Below, one piece after another: positions 17,911 through 26,139 of a stretch of DNA of 64,000 bases (positions within the stretch are counted from its first letter, which is position 1; each line of letters begins with the position of its first letter). Below the pieces are notes generated by a model. It worked only from the letters and a program-made list of their open reading frames with translations. It ran no database searches and was not told the origin of the DNA. The position numbers and the translations under genes were made by a program. Source of the stretch: Proteobacteria bacterium UBA981 (GTDB taxonomy: Bacteria > Pseudomonadota > Gammaproteobacteria > Ga0077536); assembly GCA_002292285.1 (NCBI GenBank), contig DBBP01000024.1:1-64000 (forward strand), read 5' to 3'.

Positions 17911-17938
17911 GGCCGCACTTGAATAAGCTCGTGCGGCC
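17911..17938 (+). terminator. Hairpin terminator after lysozyme gene
   Basis: GGCCGCAC (17911-17918) pairs perfectly with GTGCGGCC (17931-17938) across a 12-nt loop, 18 bp after the lysozyme stop, followed by TTTCCC. The T-run is short, so termination is probable but may be inefficient. Confidence 0.6.
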
Positions 17939-18227
17939 TTTCCCGGTTTAGAAATCTCCCCTCCGGAATGGATCAGGTTGAGTCCAAACCAGCCATTCGT
18001 TACGACCCTCCGAAACACCGCGACCGCAAGACGCCCTCTAAGGTACGACGCGCAACATCGTAGCTCGATAATCCTTTCTAAAGCGCACTGGCAAAGCCAG
18101 AAAACGCTTCGTCGATTGATATTTCGAACGACGTTGATGAGTTGTTGCATGGCTTTCAATCTGGCTACGCGAATTATCTTCAGTGCTGTTCTTTTTCGTT
18201 TGCGTTACTGGCATACGATTGGATATT
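17939..18227. other. Gene-free stretch with nested inverted repeat
   Basis: Region between the convergent lysozyme and TetR genes. It contains a nested dyad: AAGCG (18081-18085) with CGCTT (18105-18109), enclosing CTGGC (18088-18092) and GCCAG (18096-18100). It could act as a weak bidirectional terminator; there is no T-run on either side. No gene seen. Confidence 0.35.
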
Positions 18228-18818
18228 TCAACGCCTTATTGAGGTAAGGATGACGTCGAGTGTCTCGAGCGCTTCGTTCAGTGCGACGTCGCGTTGGTCC
18301 GCATGTGCAACCCACAGAGCCAATTCGTTAAAGGCGCCGTTTAGGGCATGTGTGAGCGCAGTGGTCGAGGTGACGTTGATTAGCCCTGCGGCAGCGAGGG
18401 CGTCGAGACCCGCTTGCAGGGAACGTGCACCGTGCCTGGCATCAAGCGCGCGGAATTCGGCCCAACCAAGAACCGCGGGCGCGTCGACAAGCAAAATTCG
18501 TTGCATGTCAGGCTCGGTGGCTGCTTTCAACCAGGTATGACTACCAGCGATCAGGCCGGACCATAAGTCAGGGGCGGCATCGGCGGCGATTTCGGTCTGG
18601 ACTTCAATTTCGGCCATCAGCAATGCGACGACCTCAGTGAAGAGTCCCTTCTTGCCATCGAAGTGGTGATACAGCGCGCCACGAGTCAGTCCGGCTGCTG
18701 CAACCAGCGATTCGGCCGAGGTGGCCGCGAAGCCATCGGCATGGAATGCGCGGCGTCCGGCATCCAGCAAAATGGCGCGCGTGGCGTACGAGCGTTGTTG
18801 ATTCGAGATTCTTACCAT
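18228..18818 (-). CDS. TetR/AcrR family transcriptional regulator
   Basis: Dimeric repressor of 196 aa. N-terminal helix-turn-helix: 'ATRAILLDAGRRAFHADGFA' then 'ESLVAAAGLTRGALYHHF' and 'GKKGLFTEVV', a textbook TetR recognition helix (LTRGALYHHF). The C-terminal two-thirds is the ligand-binding domain. ATG at 18818 is chosen; further upstream ATGs fall inside the operator dyads. It is divergent from the GFA-domain gene, with two dyads in between (18849-18861 and 18878-18894), so autoregulation and control of the neighbour are likely. Effector unknown. Confidence 0.93.
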   Translation of the reverse strand: MVRISNQQRSYATRAILLDAGRRAFHADGFAATSAESLVAAAGLTRGALYHHFDGKKGLFTEVVALLMAEIEVQTEIAADAAPDLWSGLIAGSHTWLKAATEPDMQRILLVDAPAVLGWAEFRALDARHGARSLQAGLDALAAAGLINVTSTTALTHALNGAFNELALWVAHADQRDVALNEALETLDVILTSIRR

Positions 18819-18848
18819 CGGCTGACTGTAGCGTCCTTGCTGCTTGAT

Positions 18849-18861
18849 ATACAGAGTGTAT
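18849..18861. promoter_or_regulatory. Probable TetR operator 1
   Basis: ATACA-GAG-TGTAT, a perfect 5-bp inverted repeat with a 3-bp centre, in the 87-bp gap between the divergent TetR and GFA genes. Its core (TACA...TGTA) equals that of operator 2. The two centres are 31 bp apart, close to three helical turns, so two dimers could bind the same DNA face. Confidence 0.65.
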
Positions 18862-18877
18862 GTATCGTAATCTATTA

Positions 18878-18894
18878 ACATACAAACTGTATGT
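18878..18894. promoter_or_regulatory. Probable TetR operator 2
   Basis: ACATACA-AAC-TGTATGT, a perfect 7-bp inverted repeat with a 3-bp centre. It ends 11 bp before the GFA start codon, so a bound repressor would block initiation there. The arm resembles the TACATACA half-site known for AcrR-type repressors. Confidence 0.7.
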
Positions 18895-18905
18895 AGATAA
18901 GTTTT

Positions 18906-19319
18906 ATGAGCGAAGATAGGAAAGGTCACTGCCTGTGTGGTGCGATTGGCTATGTGATTGCTGGTGACAGCGTGATGAGCGCCTTGTGTCATTGTCCATC
19001 GTGCCGGCGAGCGACTGGCTCACCCCTGGTAGCCTGGGTGATGTTCGAAGCCAGCCAGTTGGCGGTCACAGCGGGGGTACCTGCGCGGTTCGAATCCTCA
19101 CCCGGCACCCGCCGGAGCTTCTGTTCGAAGTGCGGCACCAGCTTGTTTTTCGAAGCAGATTCCCTGCCGGGGCTCGTCGACGTCACGGTTGCTAGTCTCG
19201 ATGAGCCGAACGACGTCCCGCCTCAAATGCATATTTGGGACACCCATCGATTGGATTGGGTCCAGACGCGCGATTCGCTGCCGCGCTTCGAGGCACTCCC
19301 GCCGCCAGATGGGGGATAA
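18906..19319 (+). CDS. GFA family (CENP-V/GFA domain) zinc protein
   Basis: Protein of 137 aa with the glutathione-dependent formaldehyde-activating domain fold. All zinc cysteines are present: Cys9 and Cys11 (CLC), Cys28, Cys30 and Cys33 (CHCPSC), Cys73 and Cys76 (CSKC), followed by GTSLFFEAD. Most family members are not true formaldehyde-activating enzymes; many are small-molecule adduct enzymes or are uncharacterised. Divergent from a TetR gene whose likely operators overlap this promoter, so it is probably induced by the TetR ligand. The ribosome site is weak. Confidence 0.92.
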   Translation: MSEDRKGHCLCGAIGYVIAGDSVMSALCHCPSCRRATGSPLVAWVMFEASQLAVTAGVPARFESSPGTRRSFCSKCGTSLFFEADSLPGLVDVTVASLDEPNDVPPQMHIWDTHRLDWVQTRDSLPRFEALPPPDGG

Positions 19320-19706
19320 CGTAAAGCGTGCAAGTTTGAGGGTCGTAAATTGGGCCGGCAAATTGGCGATTGTCACGGTCCACCATAATCCCGGACTAGC
19401 AATCGGACCGGAGACGGATACTGCTGCTTGCGGTCAGGGAATATATCTCGTGGCCCACAGTGGTAACACCGAGCCCACCCGGCGACTATTCGCGCGCAGC
19501 GTGGATGTCTTCCAAGACGTGGAAACTAATCCATTGTCGCCATTCGTCGACCGCAATCCTCGCGCTGCGTTGCTGGATGACGTGCTGCGGCAAGCGACAG
19601 ACAGCCCGCTGCTCAGCCATAAAGACCGTAACGCCGGTAGGCTTTGTTGGCCCTCATTCCGCGTTATTCTTAAGCGCCTCAGCTCTTCAACAGGTAACCC
19701 AACAGT
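19320..19706. other. Gene-free stretch
   Basis: 387 bp between two plus-strand genes. Plus-strand frames are antisense shadows of a minus-strand frame that itself overlaps the DUF2652 gene, and none has supporting motifs. No terminator with a T-run recognised. Confidence 0.4.
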
Positions 19707-20894
19707 ATGGCTAGGCCATCCGATTCCAGCGATGTGATTGCAAACGGTAAGCAAAGAGGTTTTTTCGCCATCGCCGACATCACGGGCTACACCGTATATC
19801 TCGCCGACAATGAACTGTTGCACGCGCAGGGCATCCTCGCCGAAATCACCGAATTGCTGATCAAGCGTTTGAGTGCACCGTTCCGTTTTGTGGAGCTGGA
19901 AGGCGATGCCGTGTTTGTATTTGCACCGGATTTTAGTGTCGATGATGCAGAACGCCTCGTCGAGATTCTGGAAAACTGTTACGTCGGATTCCGCATTCTG
20001 CAGGAGCAGATGCTCAGTAACACATCGTGCACTTGCCAGGCTTGCCGCGCGATAAAGGATTTGGATCTCAAGTGCGTTGCTCATTTCGGTGAGTTCGTCG
20101 CCCAACAAACGCCGCATGGCGTTAAACCGGTCGGCCGGGATGTGATTCTTACGCACCGCCTGTTAAAGAATACGGTTATCGAGAAAACGGCCGTGAGCGC
20201 TTATGCCTTTCTAACCGATGCGTTCGTCGCCAGAACCAATCAACCCGAGCAGGGGCTGGGCGCGCCAAGCCACAGCGAGGCATACGCCGAGTTGGGTACT
20301 GTGGCGGGCCGCGTGGTGGATTTGTCTAAGGCGCTCGAGCGAGACCGCACAGAGGCGGGCTACGTGATCACACCCGAGCAGGCGGATGTTCAAATCGATG
20401 TGACGTTCCCGGCGCCGAGAAGTCTGGTTTGGGCCTACCACCTTGATGCTGAGCGCCGCCTTAAATGGCAGCTCGATACGACCGAGGTTGAGAACGTCGT
20501 TGCCAGCAGTGGCCGCACTGAGGTTGGCGCCTCAAGCTATTGCGACCACGGCAATTACCGTCTCACACACCGCTGGATTGATTGGCAACCATTCGATTTT
20601 TTGTGCTCGGAGACGATTTCCACTGGCGCATCGATCACAAAACCACCCTCTTGCAAAGCGACATTCGTGTTTGACGAATTGCCAGATGGGGGCTGTCATG
20701 TGTCGATGAGAGTCCGTGCGAATTCACGCAATATTCTGATGCTCGCCATGTTGAAGCTGATCGCGCCAATAATTCGAAGAACATGGCAAGGTCATTATGT
20801 CCAATTGCGCCGGTTGCTCGCCGAAGATATGGCGCGGACCGATCTCGTTGCGCAGCCGAAGACACTCGAAATGAATCAGGCGGTTTCGAACTAA
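19707..20894 (+). CDS. DUF2652 (cyclase-like) - SRPBCC fusion protein
   Basis: Two-domain protein of 395 aa. Residues about 15-200 match DUF2652, a relative of the class III nucleotide cyclase homology domain: FFAIADITGYTVY carries the first metal Asp and ELEGDAVFVFAPD the second. A short Cys cluster (TSCTCQACR) follows. Residues about 230-375 look like an SRPBCC/START-type lipid or ligand cavity ('VTFPAPRSLVWAYHLDAERR', 'YRLTHRWIDWQPFDF'). Both metal-binding Asp are kept, so nucleotide chemistry is possible but untested. Cytoplasmic. Likely sensor or binding protein; function unknown. Confidence 0.85.
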   Translation: MARPSDSSDVIANGKQRGFFAIADITGYTVYLADNELLHAQGILAEITELLIKRLSAPFRFVELEGDAVFVFAPDFSVDDAERLVEILENCYVGFRILQEQMLSNTSCTCQACRAIKDLDLKCVAHFGEFVAQQTPHGVKPVGRDVILTHRLLKNTVIEKTAVSAYAFLTDAFVARTNQPEQGLGAPSHSEAYAELGTVAGRVVDLSKALERDRTEAGYVITPEQADVQIDVTFPAPRSLVWAYHLDAERRLKWQLDTTEVENVVASSGRTEVGASSYCDHGNYRLTHRWIDWQPFDFLCSETISTGASITKPPSCKATFVFDELPDGGCHVSMRVRANSRNILMLAMLKLIAPIIRRTWQGHYVQLRRLLAEDMARTDLVAQPKTLEMNQAVSN

Positions 20895-21046
20895 GCATTT
20901 TCAGACTGAACACGCGGCGAATGACTGGATAGTCGGAATTCGCTGCGTTGACGTTGGCGCCGCGCGGCTCAGCCGAGGCCCGCGCATCCAATTCGTGCCT
21001 ATCAGCCGCCCTGCGCAACGGGCCCTATCAGGAAATCAAATTCCAC

Positions 21047-22138
21047 TTAAAGCGAAATTTGAATTCCCGCTGTTACGACGAAATCACTTTCCATCTGCGG
21101 CCCATTCAGATCGCGCAGCAACGGAATGCCAGCCTCGACGGCAATTCGCTTGCCCGCCATCCAGCCCGATTGTCCGGCCCAGTTCAGGCCAAATAAAAGC
21201 TGCACGTTGTCGCCGCCATAGTTGTCTGGGTCAGCAGTTTGGACCGGTGCAGCGATGCGGGCGTCGATGCCATCAATCTGTGCGAGCGTGTGGTACTTGA
21301 TGCGCATCGAACCGCTCAATTGCGGCCGCACCTGATAGCTCAGCCAAGCGCTCAATTCATGTGCGTCGCCGAGGCTATAGCCGTTGTCATCACCCGTACG
21401 CAGCGTACCCCGGTATTGTCCGCCCCAACCAAGATCTTGGTGGCCCCCGTTATAAGTCACGCCCGGTAGCAGGTCGAAAGTGCCACTACCTAATTGCATG
21501 GCATAGGGCAGTCGCACCCGGGGTGTGGTGGCCAAAGGGGTAAGAATGGTATCGCGCTCAGTATTGGAGCCCGTCGGCAAGCTGCCGCCGACGTGGAGAT
21601 GCGCGCGATGGTTACCGCGGTCGAACAACCGCACTAAGCCAACGACACTGGTGTCGCCAATGCCGTCCGCTTTCGTTGTGAAACGGCCCAGCTCCGTCGT
21701 GCCGGCACCACCAGCATAGGTGATATGTTCCATTTCCCTTTCGATATAACTCGACATCACCATCACCGTGAGCCAATCGGCCGGCGCGTACATGGCACCG
21801 AGCATGTGCATGTCGGTGTTCATTTCTGTTGGGACGACCCGCAAGGTTGGCGGCTGCATTGGGGCACCGAAGAAGGGGTTTGCCTGGGTGGTGACAATTT
21901 CATCTGCACTTATTCGCTCGTCGCCGCTGCGGTTGCCCTGCATGGACATATGCATATAGCGATAGGAAAACATCCACTCACCCTGAAGATGGAGGTGATC
22001 ACCCATCACACCCAAGGGCGCGTGACTGTCGGCGCGAGTCGTTTCCGCGTCGTGCGCGATTGACGGATCGGCGCTGGCCGCACAACTAATAGACAACACA
22101 AGCGCAGCGGTGAGTCCGCGCACGGGTAAATATTCCAT
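21047..22138 (-). CDS. Outer-membrane beta-barrel protein, metal-linked
   Basis: Protein of 363 aa with an N-terminal signal peptide (about 1-22, ending near SCAASA). The mature part begins with 'APLGVMGDHLHLQGEWM', followed by 'SYRYMHMSMQGNRSG', and continues with alternating aromatic/polar strands to a terminal 'VVTAGIQISL', as in outer-membrane barrels of the Phenol_MetA_deg/transporter group. Met and His clusters in the N-terminal third suggest metal contact. ATG at 22138 has AGGA 6-7 nt upstream; an earlier start at 22189 adds 17 residues. The DUF2946 gene lies just upstream on the same strand. Confidence 0.8.
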   Translation of the reverse strand: MEYLPVRGLTAALVLSISCAASADPSIAHDAETTRADSHAPLGVMGDHLHLQGEWMFSYRYMHMSMQGNRSGDERISADEIVTTQANPFFGAPMQPPTLRVVPTEMNTDMHMLGAMYAPADWLTVMVMSSYIEREMEHITYAGGAGTTELGRFTTKADGIGDTSVVGLVRLFDRGNHRAHLHVGGSLPTGSNTERDTILTPLATTPRVRLPYAMQLGSGTFDLLPGVTYNGGHQDLGWGGQYRGTLRTGDDNGYSLGDAHELSAWLSYQVRPQLSGSMRIKYHTLAQIDGIDARIAAPVQTADPDNYGGDNVQLLFGLNWAGQSGWMAGKRIAVEAGIPLLRDLNGPQMESDFVVTAGIQISL

Positions 22139-22226
22139 GGTCAAATCCTTCGATAAACGGTTCGATGTCAGGCTAGTGCTGGTGCACAAGGCTTGTGAAC
22201 CGGGACGAGGTCCCGCGAAGATGCGT

Positions 22227-22652
22227 CTAGGCGAAGGAAGGTGGGGCGCGTACCGGTGGGCGATTGCGAGCGGCGCGATAAGCAGAGTTACGCTGCAGCG
22301 TCGCAGCAGGAGCGGTCGTCAGGCGATATTCAATCAGCGGGATATAAGCTTGGTTCAGAGCCAGCCCGAGGCTGTTGACCCACGCGCCGCAACCACTTGA
22401 GACATCAACTGTGGCCGGGCCGTCGAGCTCGACAACACCGTGCTGCGTGTGGTCGTGGTGGGCTGTGGACGAGGTCCCGGATTCCAGCGCGCTCAGATCG
22501 AGCATTGCGTTTTGGGTCGGGCACAGGCTGAAGCCGACGCCCGCGAAATCAGCAGATGCCGGCATCTGCAACATGTAGCCAATCGGCACCAACGCGCGCA
22601 GTGCCACAAGTGTGGCAAGAACCAGCGTCAGGCGGGCGTATCGGTTCGACAT
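22227..22652 (-). CDS. DUF2946-family small membrane/periplasmic protein
   Basis: Protein of 141 aa. N-terminal hydrophobic segment 'TLVLATLVALRALVPIGYM' is the DUF2946 signature, followed by a 'FSLCPTQN' motif and a His-rich loop (TAHHDHTQHG). A second hydrophobic run sits in the middle. In other proteobacteria DUF2946 genes accompany outer-membrane receptors and copper genes; here an outer-membrane barrel gene is 88 bp downstream on the same strand. Likely metal handling, by neighbourhood inference. Confidence 0.8.
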   Translation of the reverse strand: MSNRYARLTLVLATLVALRALVPIGYMLQMPASADFAGVGFSLCPTQNAMLDLSALESGTSSTAHHDHTQHGVVELDGPATVDVSSGCGAWVNSLGLALNQAYIPLIEYRLTTAPAATLQRNSAYRAARNRPPVRAPPSFA

Positions 22653-22820
22653 GCGGGTATTTTAGTCAGGCGAGGCGCGAAAGAGCCAGCGTCTGACCGC
22701 AGGGCCACGTGAGACCGCCCTAATTATTGTCCAAACGCACGGTCCCACTGGCTCGCGAGTGCCCTTATGATGGGGCGGTCGATTTCGGCGACATGTTGGG
22801 TAAAGCGAGGAAATTCACTC

Positions 22821-23696
22821 ATGGACTTTGGAAAATTTGGCGTGTTCATCTACGCCGACGGATTGGGGCCCGACCAGCTTGCAGCGTCAGCACAACGGAT
22901 TGAAAAGCTCGGCTACTCGACGCTCTGGTATCCCGAAGCCTTTAACTACGAGGCCCTGGCCCTCGGTGGATTCCTGCTCAGCCACACCAGCAAAATTGTC
23001 GTCGCCAGTGGTATCGCCAACATTTATGCGCGCGATGCTGCTGCTTCCGTGATGGGGCTGAATAGTCTGAATGCGCTTTACGGAGGGCGCTTCGTGTTGG
23101 GTCTGGGGGTCTCACATGCGCCGCTGGTGTCGGATTTACGCGGTCATGAATACAAGAAACCGGTAACAACTATGCGGGCCTATCTCGACGCTATGGATAA
23201 GACCTGGGAATCGCTCGGCAACACGCCTGCCGAGAAGCAGGTGATACTCGCTGCATTGGGTCCCAATATGTTGCAGCTTGGCGGTGAACGTTCGCTCGGC
23301 GTGATGCCGGCCAATGTGACCATGGAACATGCCGCGACAGCGCGCGCACAGGCCGGGTCCGGCGCTGCCGTGTGTCCGATGGTGCACGTATGCATGACCG
23401 CGGACGCCAGTCTGGCGCGAGCTGCCGCACGTAAAGCACTCGCGCTCTATATGAGCCTGCCGAACTACACCAATGCCTGGGCCGGTTTTGGCTTCGATGC
23501 CAGCGATCTCGAGAACGGTGGTAGCGACCGCTTGATTGATGCCTTGGTTGTCTGGGGTGACCAACAGCAAATTGAGGCTCGACTGGACGCGCATCTTGGT
23601 CAGGGCGCAGATCATCTGGCCATCGACGCCATACGATCGGACGGAGAACCAGGCCTCGATTGGGATGTTCTGGAAGCCCTCGCTCCGGCCAGTTGA
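22821..23696 (+). CDS. LLM-class F420-dependent oxidoreductase (TIGR03620-like)
   Basis: LLM-fold enzyme of 291 aa. Seen: 'FGKFGVFIYADG', 'AASAQRIEKLGYSTLWYPEA', 'SHTSKIVVASGIANIYARDA' and 'GGRFVLGLGVSHAPLV', which follow the TIGR03620 group of predicted F420-dependent enzymes. Cofactor is inference. ATG at 22821 has GAGG about 11 nt upstream; an ATG at 22767 would add 18 residues. The CmcJ-like gene follows 24 nt later on the same strand, so the two are almost certainly co-transcribed. Confidence 0.9.
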   Translation: MDFGKFGVFIYADGLGPDQLAASAQRIEKLGYSTLWYPEAFNYEALALGGFLLSHTSKIVVASGIANIYARDAAASVMGLNSLNALYGGRFVLGLGVSHAPLVSDLRGHEYKKPVTTMRAYLDAMDKTWESLGNTPAEKQVILAALGPNMLQLGGERSLGVMPANVTMEHAATARAQAGSGAAVCPMVHVCMTADASLARAAARKALALYMSLPNYTNAWAGFGFDASDLENGGSDRLIDALVVWGDQQQIEARLDAHLGQGADHLAIDAIRSDGEPGLDWDVLEALAPAS

Positions 23697-23720
23697 GCAA
23701 CCACCGAGGGGGTAAGAGAC

Positions 23721-24542
23721 ATGTCAGTACGAGCGGAAGTTGAGTATTTAGCGGCCAAGACGGAGCGACCCATCTACTATGCATCCGGTGCCGGGCGCGA
23801 CGCGACGCATTCAGTCGACCAGCCGATGAAGATAGTCTCAATTCAGGTGAATGATGCGAGGCAGCGAACCGGCGCCGAGGAAGTCGGTGAATTCGGCTTG
23901 CATCCCTCGGGATTTCAGCTGCATAAAATGCCCACTCGAGTGCAGAATTTTCTCGACCCGGAGCAAATTAGTTCGAGTTATGAAGCGGAAATTGAAACAT
24001 TCCTGAAAGCGTTGACGGGTGCCTACCGTGTGCATGTGTTTGATCACACACTGCGTGCTTCGGATCCTGACGTGCGCGAGGAAAAACAACTTCGCGAACC
24101 TGCCGACCTGGTGCACAACGACTACACACCGAGTTCGGGCTTCACCTGCCTGGAGCAAAAAGTCGGTGCCGGGTCAGAGGCACTGGCCAAGGGGCGCTTC
24201 CAGATCGTGAACGTGTGGCGCCCATTGGTCGATCCGGTTGAAGACTATCCGTTGGCCTTGTGCGACGCGCGTAGCCTTGGTCCTAACGATGTGGTCGATG
24301 TCGAGCGCCGCTCACCGACGCATACCGGCGAAATCCAGCTGGCGGTGCATTCAGCCGGGCAGCGCTGGTACTACTACCCGGCGATGCGCCCCGATGAAGT
24401 GATCACGATTAAAACTTTCGATTCACTTAACGGCGGCAATACAAGCTGCAGCATCCACACCGCCATAAAGCTGCCGGACGCGCCGCATAACGCGAAACCG
24501 CGCGAGAGTATCGAAACGCGTTCATTGCTGTTCTTTCACTAA
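23721..24542 (+). CDS. CmcJ/NvfI-type oxygenase-like protein
   Basis: Protein of 273 aa from the CmcJ/NvfI/AsaB family, described as hydroxylase/desaturase-like enzymes in cephamycin and fungal secondary-metabolite pathways. Seen: 'LHPSGFQLHKMPTRV', 'YRVHVFDHTLR', 'DLVHNDYTPSSGF', 'FQIVNVWRPL' and 'HSAGQRWYYYPAMRPDE'. The VHND and NVWRP motifs and a later His are consistent with a non-haem iron site in the 2OG-dioxygenase-like fold. It shares an operon with an F420-type LLM enzyme, suggesting two successive oxidations of one substrate. Substrate unknown. Confidence 0.85.
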   Translation: MSVRAEVEYLAAKTERPIYYASGAGRDATHSVDQPMKIVSIQVNDARQRTGAEEVGEFGLHPSGFQLHKMPTRVQNFLDPEQISSSYEAEIETFLKALTGAYRVHVFDHTLRASDPDVREEKQLREPADLVHNDYTPSSGFTCLEQKVGAGSEALAKGRFQIVNVWRPLVDPVEDYPLALCDARSLGPNDVVDVERRSPTHTGEIQLAVHSAGQRWYYYPAMRPDEVITIKTFDSLNGGNTSCSIHTAIKLPDAPHNAKPRESIETRSLLFFH

Positions 24543-24623
24543 GCGACGCAAATCAATCGCAATATCGGGACGGAGGGCGATGCGCGGATAGGGTCGTTCG
24601 TGTCGCTAATGCCATTCGGGAAT

Positions 24624-25928
24624 TCAAGCCATTCCCTCACGCACATGTTCCGCCAGCGTAGTCCCGCAATAGTCGTCACGATAAAGGCCGCGCTTGCGTA
24701 ACTCGGGAATCAGCATCTCGACCAGGTCATTGAAGTAGGCAGGGGCATGGTACGGCGGCGAGATCTGGAAGCCGCTACCACCGCCTTCTTCGAGCATCCC
24801 GAGCATGGCGTCGGCGACCTGAGCTGGCGTGCCGATGAGCGGCGAACGCCCGCTGCCCACCATGTAGGATCCGGCGATGTCTCGTAAGGTAATTTCGGGT
24901 TGCGCCCGCACGTACATATCGACGAAGCCCTGCAATCCAGACACCTGTAATTCGACCACAGGTTGGTCAATATCAGCTCCGTTCAAATCGACGTCCCAAT
25001 GCGCGGACATTTGCGCAATGGACGCTTCGAGCGGAATGCGCTCGCGAATCTCAGCGAAGCGATCCCGCGCTTCGGCCTCGGTCGCCGCCACCACGGGTTG
25101 CGCGGCCCACAGGATCGGCACAGTCGCCGGATCGCGCCCTCCGCCTTCAAGGCGCGCTGCGATGTCGTCGCTGAAGGCGCGCATCTGGTGCGTACCGCGC
25201 GCGGCGCTGAAGATGCCTTCTGCATGACGCGCAGCGAACGCCCGTCCACGTTCCGACTGTCCGGCTTGAAACAAAAACGGATGGCGGCGTGGTGAAGGGA
25301 TGACAGTAAATGGTCCTTCGGTCTGAAAATGCTCGCTTTGGAAAGCGACACGATGGACTTTGTTCGGGTCCGCAAAAATTTTCTGATTGACATCCATCAC
25401 CACAGCATCGTCGTCCCAGCTATTCCACAACGCATGGCAGGCGGCGAGGTATTCATCGGCTAGATCGTAGCGTTGGTCATGTGGCGGCAATTCGGCGCGA
25501 CCGAAGTTTCGCGCTTCAGCGCTCGAGATCGATGAAACGATATTCCAGCCGATGCGACCGGCGGTGAGATGGTCGAGCGTGGCAAGGGTGCGGGCGAGCA
25601 GAAACGGCGGATAGAAAGTTGTCGACATCGTCACTGCAAGACCCAATTTCTCCACGACGCCAGCGAGATAAGTCACCAGCGCGACCGGGTCATGGCAGGG
25701 AAACTGGATTGCATAGCGTATCTGGGCGGGCGTGTTGCCGCCGGCCAGGCTATCTGCGAGGAACAACATGTCGAACTTGCCGCGCTCGAGAGTCCGAGCA
25801 ATAGCACGCCAGTAGCCCGCTTCGAACCACTGATGTTCGACGTCGGTTGGCGCAGATAGCCAGGACAGTGGCGTGTGTGGCGCCGGTGCAAACAGCATAA
25901 AGGCAGACAAATGGACTTGATGCGGCAT
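24624..25928 (-). CDS. FMN-dependent monooxygenase, NtaA/SnaA/DszA family
   Basis: Two-component flavin monooxygenase of 434 aa, larger than the other LLM enzymes and with the NtaA/SnaA/DszA layout. Seen: 'WFEAGYWRAIARTLERGKFD' (early part), 'LFLADSLAGG', 'LVTYLAGVVEKLGLAVTMST', 'LDHLTAGRIGWNIVSS', 'DEYLAACHALWNSWDDDA', and 'LFQAGQSERGRAFAARHAE'. Known relatives cleave C-N or C-S bonds in chelators, antibiotics and thiophenes using FMNH2 from a partner reductase, not present here. Divergent from the T1SS ATPase. Confidence 0.93.
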   Translation of the reverse strand: MPHQVHLSAFMLFAPAPHTPLSWLSAPTDVEHQWFEAGYWRAIARTLERGKFDMLFLADSLAGGNTPAQIRYAIQFPCHDPVALVTYLAGVVEKLGLAVTMSTTFYPPFLLARTLATLDHLTAGRIGWNIVSSISSAEARNFGRAELPPHDQRYDLADEYLAACHALWNSWDDDAVVMDVNQKIFADPNKVHRVAFQSEHFQTEGPFTVIPSPRRHPFLFQAGQSERGRAFAARHAEGIFSAARGTHQMRAFSDDIAARLEGGGRDPATVPILWAAQPVVAATEAEARDRFAEIRERIPLEASIAQMSAHWDVDLNGADIDQPVVELQVSGLQGFVDMYVRAQPEITLRDIAGSYMVGSGRSPLIGTPAQVADAMLGMLEEGGGSGFQISPPYHAPAYFNDLVEMLIPELRKRGLYRDDYCGTTLAEHVREGMA

Positions 25929-26139
25929 GTCAGCAGTATAGAAGAACTCAGGTCCGGCAATAGATATCGAATTCGAGTTTCATCGGTACGCGGCGCGTAC
26001 TAACCGCGCGATCGGACGAGGATGAATCGGGAATTATTCCGGATCTAGGACTGGTGGCCGCGAACCCCTGCCGAGCGTGTTGCCGTTGTCGACTATTGCG
26101 AGTCGAATCGGCGTCTCTCAGAGCACAGAGCGAAACCAC

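Noticed and set aside
19085..19100. GGTTCGAATCC, a perfect tRNA T-loop sequence
   Set aside because: It lies inside the GFA coding frame (ARFESSPG) and no acceptor or anticodon stem fits around it.
19434..20156. A 240-residue minus-strand frame
   Set aside because: Antisense to the DUF2652 domain, no ribosome site.
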